A DNA stretch of 64,000 nucleotides from Myotis daubentonii (GCF_963259705.1 NC_081847.1:68903754-68967753); one strand, 5' to 3'; counted from the stretch's first letter, positions 10,571 through 21,645 are shown. Numbers and translations: made by a program. The notes: generated by a model not told the origin, from the letters alone.

Positions 10571-11735
10571 TCCAAAGATGTTAATTTCCAGTCTCCTCAA
10601 GTCCCTAGCAGGCATACAAGGGATTTCTCTCTCCTTGTCACACCGCCATCCCTCCCCACCTGGGTCCAGAATGATAATACATGACAGTGGGGTCCAGAAA
10701 GGCACTCAACATGAGCAAGAGAAAAGAGGTGTGTGTCTTACAAACATTGCACTCTGAGGACTTCAGAAGTCTGGAACCTCCTGCCAAGGCAGTTCCAAAT
10801 GCAGTCAAGAGTGTTGCCAGTTCAAACCACAAAATCAGGGAACCCCAAGTTTGCAAGGCCCTCCCGGGCCTGAGCTGGAGTCAGGAGAGAGCAGAAAAGA
10901 GGGCCCTGCCTCTGATACTATGCACTGCAAACTCTCTCATGACTGCAAAATCAATCAGTGAGAAAAACCATGTATGCTTTCCACCTTCCCCGCCCTGTGT
11001 GTGTTTGCTTGTGTGGCGGTAAGCTCTTGCTTGCTTGCTTGCTGGGAAGGGGCTCCCTGCGAGTTCTAACAGGCTCAGTAAGAATAAATGACAATGTTAT
11101 AAATATGTGCTAGTTAAATGCATTGTTTTTATGCCCAATGGAAACATAATGTGCAAACTGTTTTGCAATTTCTTTTTTTCACAACTTTCTTGGTCATCTT
11201 TTCTATCGCAATAGACTTTTTTTCTTCCTAAAGTCTACAGTATGCCTTTTTCTAGACAGACCACAATGTATTTTGACGAGGTATCTCTCAAACCACCAGA
11301 TGATAGATACAGGGGGCTGATTATACTGTTTTCTCCCCTTTTGAGTGTTAGAAATTCTCCATATTAAAATAATAATACTAATACAATAAAGGAAAGCTTC
11401 GTGCTGTAATACAGTTTTTCTATTTAACCCTGTAAAGATGACTTCCCTATTGAAAGCATCCTCTTCCAGATCACTAAGAAACCAGTAAAAAATCTAAACA
11501 CTATATATAAAATTGGTAAATTAAAGCTACCCAACCATGAACAGGGCAAGATTGCTTTCGCTCTTGTTCAGAGCTCATCTCAATAGTTTCCTGATTCTCT
11601 GAAGATTGTTGGATGAGACAGAACAACAGCTCTCAAAAATCGATGTGGTATCTTAAGAAAGTGACTCATTGGAAACTTTAAGTCAGGGCCCATGGGTTAC
11701 TTATAATACGGTAGTAGTTAACTCTTATGCAACCG
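10571..11735. other. Repeat-poor stretch with possible L1M scraps
   Basis: At about 11090-11260 an AT-rich passage (AAACTGTTTTGCAATTTC ... TTGGTCATCTTTTCTATC) resembles old antisense L1. The rest shows no exon or named repeat, and open frames are short. Confidence 0.4.
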
Positions 11736-11739
11736 TAAC

Positions 11740-11945
11740 TGCATGCCAACTCCTCTTGTTAATACTTTACACAATTATTAACCCATTTAATTCTTTCATC
11801 AATCTCTAGAAATCTGTACTATTGTTACATTTGACAGAAGAGGAATCAAAAGCACAGAGAGTTTAAATGATTCTTCCACGGGCTCTTAGCTAGTAAGAGG
11901 GGAGGCCAGGATCTGAACTCCATGACCACACCCTTCATCCTTATT
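11740..11945 (-). repeat. MIR SINE
   Basis: TTAATACTTTACACAATTATTAACCCATTTAATTC, ACAGAAGAGGAATCAAAAGCACAGAGAG and GGGCTCTTAGCTAGTAAGAGG give the antisense MIR core. Confidence 0.8.
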
Positions 11946-12299
11946 GTCTACTGCCCCTCTATTAATTTGGTAATGTATCTCTGGCAATTTATTCAGTATC
12001 AGATACGAGGGGACCAGGGGTAGGTTGGAGAGAACAATGAAGATCATTCTGTGGAAATCCGAGGTGTCCCTAGAAATAACAGATCATCTTTATTTACCTC
12101 ACCTAGGAAGGCTATAAAATAATAACGCCCATTTAGGGAACTTCTACTGCCACTATGTTAGGGAAAAAATACATTGGGATAATCTCATCATGTCAAGAAA
12201 TAGTCTATGTACGAGGCTCGGTTCTAGGCAGTAGGGATAGAGCTGTGAAAAGATAGATGCTATGAAACCATGTGATACAGAATTCAACCTAATCTGGGG

Positions 12300-12526
12300 A
12301 TGCAGGAGGGCCACAGAGTAGTAAGAACCGAGTTCCTAAACCAGGCAGACATCCACTTAAGCCCAATTACATCATTTCTGTGCTGTGGGACCTTAGGCAA
12401 GTCGTATGGCCTCTATACCCTCACCTGCAAAATGGAATCATCGAACTTACCATTAAATAAGTAGTACATGAGATAATATAGGCAGATACCTTGAAACAAA
12501 ATAGGCATTCAATAAAGGTGGCCATT
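12300..12526 (+). repeat. MIR SINE, 3' end hit by a Ves SINE
   Basis: Sense MIR: TGTGGGACCTTAGGCAAGTCG, CACCTGCAAAATGGAATC and ATAGGCATTCAATAAAGG. The Ves SINE integrated in its last bases. Confidence 0.8.
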
Positions 12527-12729
12527 TATTATTTTTATTGATTTCAGAGAGGAAGGGAGAGAGAGAGAAACATCAATGATGAGAGAGAATCACCGATCGG
12601 CTGCCTCCTGCACGCCCCCCACTGGGGATCGAGCCCACAACCCAGGCATGTACCCTTGACCAGAATCGAACCCGAGACCCTTCAGTCCGCAGGCCGATGC
12701 TCTATCCACAGAGCAAAACCAGCAAGAGC
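12527..12729 (-). mobile_element. Ves SINE
   Basis: Antisense Ves: TTTTTATTGATTTCAGAGAGG, the ATCAATGATGAGAGAGAATC core, then AGAATCGAACCCGAGACC and GCTCTATCCACAGAGCAAAACC. The perfect 11-bp duplication AGGTGGCCATT lies at 12516-12526 and 12730-12740. Confidence 0.95.
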
Positions 12730-12740
12730 AGGTGGCCATT

Positions 12741-13599
12741 GATTTTATTAGACAAATCCCAGCACACTATTCAGTGTCTACCTTGGGGGAAAGGGGTCAG
12801 GATGACTATAGTTATCTCAGATCACGGAGATTCAAGCAATGACCAAAAGCGTTAGTTTGGGGGTTTTTTGTTGTTTGTTAGTTTGTTTGTTTTGGGGGGG
12901 CGGTAATCTGTTTTGTTTTGTTTTTGTTAATTCATAGCTAGAGCCTCAAAAGTTAATAGATTTCAGTAGAATTTAAAAGACAGCTTTGTTTTTCTTGGTG
13001 CATTAAGAAAGAAATAAGAAAACATTGCATTTCCTTACTTGTGGGACTTCAGCAGAAAGAGACGAAACAAGCCAATTAACTGTGAGTGCCCCAGTCCCGA
13101 GGCCAGGCCCAGGGGCCCTCCTGCCAGGCACAGCCACTTACAGAAAGAGTGGAGTCAGTACCAGGGAAGGATTTCACCCGATCATTGTCACACTGCTTAA
13201 GTACACCATTACAACGTGCAAACAGGACTTTATCTCTTTGCCATTCAAAACCTCTGTTTTAATTCCAGCAGCTTAAACTTCCAAAGGAATGTTGAGCCAA
13301 GGCAGGGAGGGAGGAGCTGAAATGTACACCTTCCCCCAGGCAGGGCAGGGCAGGTCCTCAGCAAACAATTCCCCAGGACCCCTCCTGCTTCCACTTGTGC
13401 AAAATCTCTAACACTCCCAGTGTCCTGAAAAGGAGACTTGTTTTAGGGCCAGACGTGAGTCCAGGTTTAGCAGGACCTGAAATTTATACAAGCCAGGGGA
13501 GTCTCCTTTTCAAAAAGTACAAAATTATAAGTACAAATGTAAGTGAAAAGGTGGATATTGATTTAAAATGAGAAATCACAAAAAACTGTAGAGGGCTTT
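12741..13599. other. Repeat-poor stretch, nothing recognised
   Basis: A T/G-rich tract at about 12858-12930 precedes ordinary unique-looking sequence. No gene or repeat is recognised. Confidence 0.45.
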
Positions 13600-14105
13600 G
13601 GTAGCCAGACTCCAAAATGGCGTCTGTTCATCACACCCTTGTACAGCGGCAACGCCCCCACCCCTCCAACCCCGGCCGCCCCGTCCCACATGGAACCAGG
13701 GTGGTCTGCATGACCAAGAGAATTTGGCAGGAGATGATACATTATCACTTTTGAGATTAGTTCTAAACGACTGAAGCTTCTGTCTTGGTTTCTCTCTCTT
13801 TCTCTTGCTTAAACCACTTGCCTAGAGGGGAAGCCAGCTGCCACGTCATGAGCAGCCCAGCGGAGGGGCCCTGTGGTGAGGGACAGAAACTTCCTGTCAC
13901 CACCGTGTGAGCAAGCTCAGAAACCCATCCTCCAGCCCTCACTGAGCCTTCAGGTGGCTGCAAGCAGATGAGAGCCTGAGCCAGAACCACCCAGCCCAAA
14001 CCCCCTGGATTCCTAACCCACAGAAACTGTGAGATAAATGTTTATGGCTTTAAGCCACTAAATTTGGAGGCGATGTATTACATAGCAGTAGACAACTAAT
14101 AGATT
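13600..14105 (+). repeat. LTR-like ancient repeat (MaLR style)
   Basis: CAGAAACTGTGAGATAAATG, TTTAAGCCACTAAATTTGG and 'TACATAGCAGTAGACAACTAATAGA' follow the 3' end of MLT-style mammalian LTRs. The upstream part (AGCCAGCTGCCACGTCATGAGCAGCCC) fits the same pattern. The exact family is uncertain. Confidence 0.5.
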
Positions 14106-14628
14106 GGCCTTAGGAGGTTCACATCCTTTTCTTCTGAGCTCTCTGTAGGTAATATACCAGAAATGCTCACCTGAAATACTTCCTACTTGCAACCTCCCTC
14201 CCATCCCCACCAAAAACCCTCTACAACTCCCTGCACTATTCTATGCCCCTACTTTCCAAGGAGTATGGGGCACAGAGCAGAAATTCAAACCATATTTGTC
14301 AAATAAATGAGTAAACAAGACCTTTGCAAAAGTAATATTTCATCCTTATTTTATAGGTCAGGAAACTGAAGCTCAGAGATGTTAAATAACTAGTTTAAGA
14401 TTACACAGCTAAAGATTGAGTCTTGTCCTGGCTCGTTTGCTCTATGGTTAGAGCGTCAGCCTGTGAACCTAAGGGTCTCAGGTTCAATTCCCGGTCAGGG
14501 ACACCTGCCTGGGTTGCAGGTTCAATCCGGGCCCTGGGGCTTATATGGAAGGCAACCAATCAACGTGTCTCTCTCATGTTGATCTTTTTGTCTTTCCCTC
14601 CATTCCACTCTTTCTAAAAAATCAATAG

Positions 14629-14841
14629 GCCGAAACCGGTTTGGCTCAGTGGATAGAGCGTCGGCTTGCGGACTGAAAGGTCCCAGGTTCGATTCCGGTC
14701 AAGGGCATGTACCTGGGTTGCGGGCACATCCCCAGTAGGAGATGTGCAGGAGGCAGCCGATCGATGTTTCTCTCTCATCGATGTTTCTAACTATCTCTCT
14801 CCCTTCCTCTCTGTAAAAAATCAATAAAATATATTAAAAAA
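14629..14841 (+). mobile_element. Young Ves SINE (inner 1)
   Basis: It starts GCCGAAACCGGTTTGGCTCAG and has CATCGATGTTTCT and GTAAAAAATCAATAAAATATATTAAAA. It is flanked by AAAAAATCAATAG copies (14616-14628 and 14842-14854). The text is nearly identical to the SINE at 43667, so this is a recent subfamily. Confidence 0.93.
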
Positions 14842-14854
14842 AAAAAATCAATAG

Positions 14855-15070
14855 AATGCCTGGGTGGTTTGGCTCAGTGGTTGAGTGTCAACCTATGAAC
14901 CAGGAGGTCACGTTTGATTCCTGGTCAGGTCATATGCCAGGGTTGTGGGCTCGATCTCCAGTAGAGGGCATGCAGGAGGCATCCAATCAGGATTCCCTCT
15001 CATCATTGATGTTTCTATCTCTCCCTCCCTCTCCCTTCCTCTCTGAAATTAATTTAAAAATATATATTTT
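14855..15070 (+). mobile_element. Ves SINE (inner 2)
   Basis: TGCCTGGGTGGTTTGGCTCAGTGG opens the copy, followed by AACCAGGAGGTCACG and the CATCATTGATGTTTCTATC core. AAAAATCAATA is found at both ends as a target duplication inside the outer SINE's tail. Confidence 0.9.
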
Positions 15071-15137
15071 TAAAAATCAATAAAATATATATCCTTCAGT
15101 GAGGATCAAATAAATAAATAAATAAAGATTGAGTCTT

Positions 15138-16132
15138 CATTCCTTAATGGACAGCCTATAGCATCCAATTCTTTCATGTTTTCCACAGAACCACATCCAC
15201 ACTAAGTGCCTAATAAATGCAGATTGATGGAAAGGGTTAATGATGTGCTTTGTCTGCATCTAATTCAGGTACATACCTCTTTAGTATAGAAACAGGAACA
15301 ATGTGGAGTGGAGGGAGCAGAGAAATTGATGTTAACTTCTTTTTATCACAAACAGGAATGGAGCAATGCAGGCTTATTGAAGAAAAGCTTAGAAAACTAA
15401 TAAAACCACTTCAAAAGTGTCCAGAGACTAAAATTCAAAATAAAAGGAGTTTGTATTTCGTTTTGTGCATTGTATTAAAAAGTTGGTTTTATTGGCTTTA
15501 GAAGGCTATGTAAAAACAATTTTTTGAAGGCTATATAATAAGCAATTTATGGTTTGTGTTTCACTCTTTTGAACAATTACAAAATCTCCAGATTGACGCA
15601 CACAGTCTGGGGTCCAGTTACTCAAGAGTAACCATGGACACCTCTTGGTGAGCACTCTCTTCCCTTTAAGTGGTCACTCTAGTTAGTCAAGGCCAAAAGT
15701 TACCATTGGTCCTGGGAGCCCGGGGGTCATGGAGTGTCAGGTGACTTCTCTGGCTTCCTCTGAATCTTCCAATTCTCGCACCCTGAAATTGCAATGATTT
15801 AGAAGGATTATAAATATTCTAATTAGGCCATATGTAATTTAATTTTAGAGTGGTGAAACTTGTATGGTCTTCTAAATGTTCATTGAATAAACATGAAGTC
15901 TTTAAAAATTAATGGACGTGCCCACTGAGTTATTATTTACAATATTCTCTTCAGCTCCAAGCACAAGATTTGGCCCATATTTGATGCTCAATAAATTAAT
16001 AAAGCATTGATGTGAAAGGGAGTTCATTAGACACCTAAAAGAGGATGTGTCACAGACTCCATCTCTTTGATCACCTCTAGGCCGCTGAACTTACTGCTCT
16101 GCCTGATTACAGAATTTGATTCTCCTCTTTGT
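15138..16132. repeat. Non-genic stretch with L2 3' ends
   Basis: Two short passages, at about 15175-15235 (CTAAGTGCCTAATAAATGCAGATTGATGG) and 15955-16010 (AGATTTGGCCCATATTTGATGCTCAATAAATT), look like L2 3' ends. The 83-codon frame at 15250-15501 has no recognisable domain. No gene is called. Confidence 0.45.
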
Positions 16133-16146
16133 CCAGAATAGTCAAA

Positions 16147-16415
16147 GTTTATTCTTCTGTTGTTGTTGTTAATTCTCACCTGGGAATATTTTTTCCATTG
16201 ATTTTTGGAGAAAGTAGAAGGAGGGAGGGAGGGGGAAAGAGAAAAAGATAGAAACATCGATGTGAGAGAGATAGGTCGATTGCCGCCCACATTTGCCTTA
16301 ATTCAGGGCCAGGGATCCAATCTGCAACCCAGGTATATGCTCTTGATCAGGAATTGAACCTGAAACCCTTCGGTGTGCAGACCAATGCTCTAACCACTTA
16401 GAACACCAGTCAGGG
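16147..16415 (-). mobile_element. Ves SINE
   Basis: Antisense: TTTTTCCATTGATTTTTGG, ATCGATGTGAGAGAG, GGAATTGAACCTGAAACCC and GCTCTAACCACTTAGAAC. The 14-bp duplication CCAGAATAGTCAAA lies at 16133-16146 and 16416-16429. It has the extended tail (TTAATTCTCACCTGGGAATA). Confidence 0.93.
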
Positions 16416-16674
16416 CCAGAATAGTCAAAATCTATTGATTTAACCTACCAATATCCATTTTCCTCTTCTCTAACAAGCACTTTTTTTTTCCTAGAGTTCT
16501 ATCCCTCTTCACCCCATGTCATGTGCTTTTGGAGGGCTGATTCTACTCAAGGCTCCAGAGATGGGCCTGCCCCTGGGCCTGATCAATGAACATGTTCAAT
16601 TCCCCTAACTACAATCACTGGACCAGAGAGACACTGACCCAAGTTGATCCAGGACCAATACCCCTTCCTTTTTT

Positions 16675-17945
16675 TAATAGACTATTTTTTTAAAGCAGTT
16701 TTAGATTCTCAGCAAAATTGAGTGGAAAGTACAGAGTTCCCATATTAACCCCCACTTCCCAACACACACACACACACACACACATACACTTCTCTCACCA
16801 TCAACAAACATCTCCCACCAGAATGTTATAATTGATGAACCCACATAAACACATCATTATCAAACAAAGTCCATAGGTGACGTTAGGGTTCAGTCTTGGT
16901 AGTATACATTCCGTAGGTTTGGACAAAAATGTGGCCCTGACTGTTTTTGGCTCAGTGGATAGAGCGTCGGCCTGCAGACTGAAGGGTCCCAGGTTCGATC
17001 CCAGTCAAGGGCATGTACCTTGGTTGCGGGCACATCCCCGGTAGGGGGTGTGCAGGAGGCAGCTGATTGATGTTTCTCTCTCATCGATGTTTCTAACTCT
17101 CTATTCCTCTCCCTTCCTCTCTGTAAAAAATCAATACAAAATATTTTTTTAAAAAAATGTGATGACCTGTATCCATCACAATAGTACATACAGAATCATT
17201 TCACTGCCCTAAAAATCCCAGGCTCCAACTATTCATCCCTTTCACCCTAGTCCCTGGCAACTCCTATCTTTCTACTGTCTCCATAGTTCTATCTTTCCCA
17301 ATATGCCATGTACTTGGTAAATACAGAATGCAGCCTTTCTCAGTTAACTGTTTTCACTTAGCAATATGAATTTAAGGTTTCTACCTGCCTTGTTGTGACT
17401 TGGTAACACTTTCATTTTACCACTGAATAATATTCCACTGTATAAACATACCACAGGTTACTGATCCACTCACCTACTGAACAATATCTTGGTTGCTTCC
17501 AAGTTTGGTAAGAGTGTGTTTAGTTTTGTAAGAAATTGCCAAACTCTCTTCCAAAGTAGTTGTACCATTTTGCATTCTCACCAGCAATGAATGAGAGTTC
17601 CTGTTGCTACACATCCTTGTCAGCATTTGGTATCATTGGTGTTTTAGATTTTAGCTATTCCAATAGGTGTATAGTGGTATTTACTGATAGTTTTAGTTTG
17701 CATTTCCCTAATGATATGATGTAAAGCATATTTTCAACTGCTTACTTGTCATCTGTATATCTTCTTTGTTGAGGTATCTTTTCAGATCTTTTGCTCATTT
17801 TTTAATTTGGTTATTGGTTTTCTTATTGCTGAGTTTGTTTGTTTTTATGACTTGGATAAGACTGTTATCAGATACGTCTTTTGCAAATGTTTCCTCCCAG
17901 TCTGTAGCTTGTTCTCATTCTCTTGACAATCCTAAACTTTTGTTG
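16675..17945 (-). mobile_element. Old L1M 3' portion, split by a SINE
   Basis: Antisense old-L1 text: ACTGAATAATATTCCACTGTATAAACATACC, CCAAACTCTCTTCCAAAGTAG, TTGCATTCTCACCAGCAATGAATGAGAG, GGTGTATAGTGGTATTTACTG and TTTTGCAAATGTTTCCTCCCAGTC. It has many stops and no usable ORF2. A (CA)n run lies at 16761-16786. Confidence 0.8.
16934..17152 (+). mobile_element. Ves SINE inside L1M
   Basis: GCCCTGACTGTTTTTGGCTCAG head, GGTTCGATCCCAGTC box B, CATCGATGTTTCT core and TAAAAAATCAATACAAAATA tail. AAAAATGTG flanks it (16925-16933 and 17153-17161). Confidence 0.92.
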
Positions 17946-17949
17946 GATC

Positions 17950-18250
17950 ATCCAGGAAAGTGGTGTTCTCCCTGTTGAGGTTGCTGAGAAGACGGGAAAG
18001 AAGCCAGCAGCTGCTGGCAGCATCTTACAACCATAGGGAAGAGGCAGCCTGAGACTGAAGTCAAGAAAATAAATGAGAGCAGACAACTCATAGACAAAAT
18101 AGGGACAAATGGCTCATCGACACATAAAAATAAGATCAACTCTTATGAGAAATGAATTTAAAGCTATAAAGTGGCATTAGTTTTTCAACGATCAGACTGG
18201 CAAAATGAAAAAATGATTTATAATACACAGAGTTGCTGAGGGTGTGGGGG
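17950..18250 (+). mobile_element. Old L1 ORF2-region fragment
   Basis: AATAGGGACAAATGGCTCATCGACACATAAAAATAAGATC, then GGCAAAATGAAAAAATG and GAGTTGCTGAGGGTGTGGGGG, follow sense old-L1 ORF2/3' text. It is opposite in strand to the preceding L1M, so it is an inverted or separate piece. Confidence 0.55.
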
Positions 18251-18650
18251 AAATGGCTCTGTCAATTGGACTCAGGTGGCTACAAGTAACAGACGTGACA
18301 AATGGGTGGCTTAAGTGAGATAGAAGTTTATTTCTTTTATGGTGTAAAAGAAGTCTGCAGGTCAGCTGTCCAGGGCTGGTATGGTGGGTCCATTTTCCTG
18401 GTTCCTGTCCATTTAGTTGCTTCGCCAGCATTCTTAAAGTCACATGTCTCGCAGTAATGGCTGGACCACCATTTATAATATCTGCATCCCAGGCAGCAGG
18501 AAGCATGGATGCCCCCCCTCACTTCCTGGAAGTCGCACTCACTTCCATTTACATCTTATTGGCTAGGCCTTAGTCATATGACTATACTGAGCTGCAAAGG
18601 AAGCAGGGAAATATAACTTTTATTCTAAGTGGCTATAATATACTGGAATA
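18251..18650. repeat. Ancient repeat, recurring family
   Basis: GGCTACAAGTAACAGACGTG, 'TTTATGGTGTAAAAGAAGTCTGCAGGTC', CTTATTGGCTAGGCCTTAGTCATATG and CTGCAAAGGAAGCAGGGAAATATAACTTTTATTC belong to a repeat style seen several times in the window. I cannot name the family with confidence. Confidence 0.5.
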
Positions 18651-18720
18651 GAAATTGGAGTTCTGTTAATGTGAAAAAAGGCCAAAAAAGGAAGTAACTA
18701 GGTATTCTCATATATTTTTT

Positions 18721-18933
18721 TTAATATATTTTATTGATTTTTCACAGAGAGGAAAGGAGAGGGATAGAGAGTTAGAAACATAGATGAGAGAGAAACATCG
18801 ATCAGCTGCCTCCTGCACACCTCCTATTAGAGATGTGCCCGCAACCAAGGTACATGCCCTTGGCCGGAATCGAACCTGGGACCTTTCAGTCCGCAGACCG
18901 ATGCTCTATCCACTGAGCCAAACCGGTTAGGGC
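18721..18933 (-). mobile_element. Ves SINE
   Basis: Antisense young Ves: TTAATATATTTTATTGATTTTTCACAGAGAGG, then GGAATCGAACCTGGGACC and GCTCTATCCACTGAGCCAAACCGG. TTCTCATATATTTTTT flanks it on both sides (18705 and 18934). Confidence 0.95.
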
Positions 18934-18950
18934 TTCTCATATATTTTTTT

Positions 18951-19003
18951 AAAAATATATTCCTATTGATTTCAGAGAGGGAGGGAGAGGGAAAGAGAGA
19001 GAA

Positions 19004-19066
<63 letters not shown>

Positions 19067-19221
19067 TCAATGATGAGAGAGAATCATTGCTTGGCTGCCT
19101 CCTGCATGACCCACACTGGGGATCAAGCTCGCAACCTGGGCATATGGCCTGACTGGGAATCAAACTGTGACCTCCTGGTTCATAGGTTGATGCTCAACCG
19201 ATGAGCCACACTGGCCAGGCC
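18951..19221 (-). mobile_element. Ves SINE with expanded (GA)n
   Basis: Antisense Ves of the CATTGATG type, with a long GA tract at about 18990-19062. It is followed by TTCTCATACATTA, a third copy of the target sequence, so this SINE inserted first and its neighbour later used its duplication. Confidence 0.92.
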
Positions 19222-19390
19222 TTCTCATACATTATTGACAATAGTATAAATTGGTATAATCTTTAAATTCTTCCAGTTCTTTTCGATAAATTGTTTCATT
19301 CTTGCCATATCTCATTATCAGCCTTTTTTTCCCCCCCAAATAAGAAAACTGAGACAACAACAGATGAAATAACTCACCCAAGGACACTGT

Positions 19391-19830
19391 ATTAGTCAGG
19401 AGTCTTCACAGCAGATCCCCAAATCAAATTGGCTTATAAAAAAATTCACAGTCCTGCCTGATTACAAAGGTCACAGGTAGTCATGGCTTCAGGTACGGAT
19501 GGATCCAGAAGCTCAGGCAGTGAGATCAGGACTCTCTCCTCAGCTCTTGGTCCATTTCTCTTGTGCTTGTTTCATACTTACTTAGACCTTCTCCATACAG
19601 TGGTCCACAGCCGATACAACCCTCTATCCCGTCACATCATAGTAGAGAGAGAACACTTCTTTTCCAGTCTTTCTAGTAAACATCCCAGAACTGACTTTCA
19701 CTGGGCTTCCTTGGGTCACCTTGCCCATCTCAGCCAATCACTGGGGCCAGGCATGAGCTGTGCTGGTGTCCTGGCAGACCTGAGTCACTTGCTTATTCCC
19801 AGAGCCTGAGGGCGGGGGTCAGTCCCACCA
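19391..19830. repeat. Ancient repeat, recurring family
   Basis: TCAGGAGTCTTCACAGCAGATCC, ATGGCTTCAGGTACGGATGGATCCAGAAGCTC and CTCAGCCAATCACTGGGGCCAGG match the style of the copies at 45.4 and 62.4 kb. The 108-codon frame inside has no domain support. Confidence 0.45.
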
Positions 19831-20175
19831 ACATCACAGAGAGTTGGGGAGGGGAAATTCCCCCAAGAAAACCTGGAGTGCAGTTTCCAGAAGAAGGAGG
19901 AAGAGTTGCTAGGTTGACTAAACTACAAACATCAACTACAGTCATATGGTGAATTTGGGCCGGGTCACACCAGGAGCCCAGCTTCCCAATTCCTAGCACA
20001 CTGTGCACAACTACCCCAGCTCCTTCTGTTGCCTAGGAACTCGCTTTTAAGAAATCACAAAATGTAAACACAGACTAAAGGAGAAGTCATCAGAGGAGAC
20101 GCAAACACGAAGGGGAGAGGTTCATGAGGCCCCAGGAAAACATTCAACTTTTGGACTTGATTACCATATTCACCT
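19831..20175. other. Repeat-poor stretch, nothing recognised
   Basis: Unique-looking sequence; no exon, RNA gene or repeat is recognised. Confidence 0.4.
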
Positions 20176-20390
20176 TGTCAAAAAGTTCTTAAACCTGATG
20201 AATTACATTCCAAGGTACTGAAATAATTTGCAGATGTGATTGAGGAAATGCTGTCAGTAATCTTTGAGAAACCGTGGAGTGGGAACGGCTGGAAGATTGG
20301 AGTTGGGCAAATGCACATGGGTTTTAAAAGCTGAGTCCTAAATCCTGCAGACTGACTAGCTGGCCTCTGAATCTTCCTCCTCCTCCTCGT
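20176..20390 (+). repeat. Possible CR1/L3-like LINE RT remnant
   Basis: CTGATGAATTACATTCCAAGGTACTGAAATAATTTGC ... GTAATCTTTGAGAAACCG ... GATTGGAGTTGGGCAAATG resembles a conserved LINE reverse-transcriptase passage (H-P-K-V-L-K ... I-F-E-K ... W-R ... A-N). It is short and decayed, so this is inference from memory. Confidence 0.35.
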
Positions 20391-20436
20391 TCCTTCTGCT
20401 TCCTCTCCTTCTTTCTTCCCCTTTTTCTTTTTTTTC

Positions 20437-21050
20437 CAGACAGTTTTATTGCGATATAAATTACATGCCATAAAACTCACCCCTTTTAAGTGTACAATAT
20501 GATTTTTAGTAATTTTTAAAATATAATGTTGTTTTTCTGTCATCCCAGTAAGACACCCTCATCAAGTTACTTTAATACCTGTTTCCATCCCCAGCCCCAG
20601 GCAGCCATGAATCTACTTTCTGCCTTTCTAGAGTTACCTTTTCTAGATATTGCTTCTTTTCTTTAGATGGAAATATTTTCACTGTTTTTATTGGTTTTAA
20701 AAGCAAAACATTCGTGGTAAACAGCACAAGTCATATAGGTGAAAGCTCTGGCATGCCTGCCCTTTTTATATGTACTAGTATTTTTGACAAAACAAATATA
20801 TATATACCTATAGGTACCGATATTTTTGCCTTTATTATTTTACACATCATTTAGATCATATTATGCATATTTACACTGTATATTAGATAGCACCAGTTTC
20901 CCCCTTCTCTGGGTAGTACTATCCTTAATTTTTTGTGTGTCAAGTGTCTCTCACCCATCTTCAGTCCTTTGATTCCAGGTGAAGGACCTGTGACTCAAGA
21001 ATAGCCAATCATTTCCTTTTTGCTGAAGCCATGAGAAGGTGGGATAGGGT
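20437..21050 (-). mobile_element. Old L1M 3' end and AT-rich remnant
   Basis: GACAGTTTTATTGCGATATAAATTACATGCCATAAAACTCACCCCTTTTAAGTGTACAATATG is the antisense old-L1 3' end. The sequence after about 20650 stays AT-rich and L1M-like but is hard to assign. No gene is seen. Confidence 0.6.
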
Positions 21051-21224
21051 GTGTGTGGGGGGGGGGGGGAAGGGGGGTCACCTACAACCAAAAGACTCTA
21101 CCTAATACTATTTGCAATCTGTTTTTTAAATTTGCAAATATATTTTGGGGACAAATTTCTGCATCAGCACATAGACCTGAAGCACATTTTTTATTTGTTT
21201 CATACTATTAGGGAGGTTCCATTT

Positions 21225-21645
21225 TCACTCCTCAAAAGGGTTTATGTACTCCTCATGCTTCTTCACTCATTGGTTCATTTATTTCTGAAGGGTTACTCAG
21301 CGTCATCTTGATCAGCCAACCATCTTCAGAACAAGATCCGTTGACAAGTTCTGCAAGTTCTGGATTTTCTGCAAGAGCTTCGTTACTTTCATAACTTCTC
21401 CTGATGGGCCAGAATAGAGTTCACCAGCAGCTTCACACTTTCCAAAGCACCCGACTCATCTTGTTTGTTCAATTTTGTGCCAATTTCAGGCAGACTACAG
21501 TAAACATCTCCCAAAGCTTCCTATGCAAAATTGCTGATTGCTACCGTTTCAATACCATTTTCTGTTGTTACCCATTCACATTTCTCTGTGAACTTACCCA
21601 TGAGAGCAGATTGGCGCTGGTGCCCACTGACGTGTTCGCAACCAC
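21225..21645 (-). pseudogene. GCSH: Processed pseudogene of glycine cleavage system H protein
   Basis: The functional protein is the mitochondrial lipoyl carrier of the glycine cleavage system. Reading the minus strand, stretches of this copy match the mature H protein closely: [24 protein letters not shown] and GALESVK around the lipoyl-lysine region, then [15 protein letters not shown] and MSEEA near the C terminus. The reading frame is broken: an in-frame TAG at 21521-21523, a single-base loss right after the lipoyl-lysine codon (about 21431), another about 40 bases further on, a 9-base in-frame gain, and a small deletion just before the final stop (21225-21227). No introns interrupt the matched region, so it is a retrocopy. 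The mitochondrial presequence is mostly missing (5' truncation). The 3' boundary, perhaps near 21080, and the poly(A) are not clear. GCSH is known for many processed pseudogenes in mammals. Confidence 0.88.

Larger units (their letters stand above)
14425..15122 (+). mobile_element. Outer Ves SINE of a three-SINE nest
   Basis: The head and body (14425-14628) and the extended tail (about 15072-15122, with CCTTCAGTGAGGATCAAATAAATAAAT) belong to one SINE. The perfect 15-bp duplication TAAAGATTGAGTCTT flanks the whole cluster (14410-14424 and 15123-15137). Two later SINEs occupy its A-rich tail. Confidence 0.9.
14330..15160 (-). repeat. MIR SINE, split by the 14.4-15.1 kb SINE nest
   Basis: CTTATTTTATAGGTCAGGAAACTGAAGCTCAGAG and AAGATTACACAGCTAAAG are antisense MIR. 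The element is cut by the SINE cluster; the stub after it is too short to score by itself. Confidence 0.7.

Noticed and set aside
14630..14700. tRNA-like box A and box B sequences suggesting tRNA genes
   Set aside because: These and the similar hits across the window are heads of Ves SINEs. They cannot fold as complete tRNAs and are followed by SINE cores.
18972..19163. Ser/Leu-repeat protein
   Set aside because: It is the translation of the (GA)n/(CT)n tract in a SINE.
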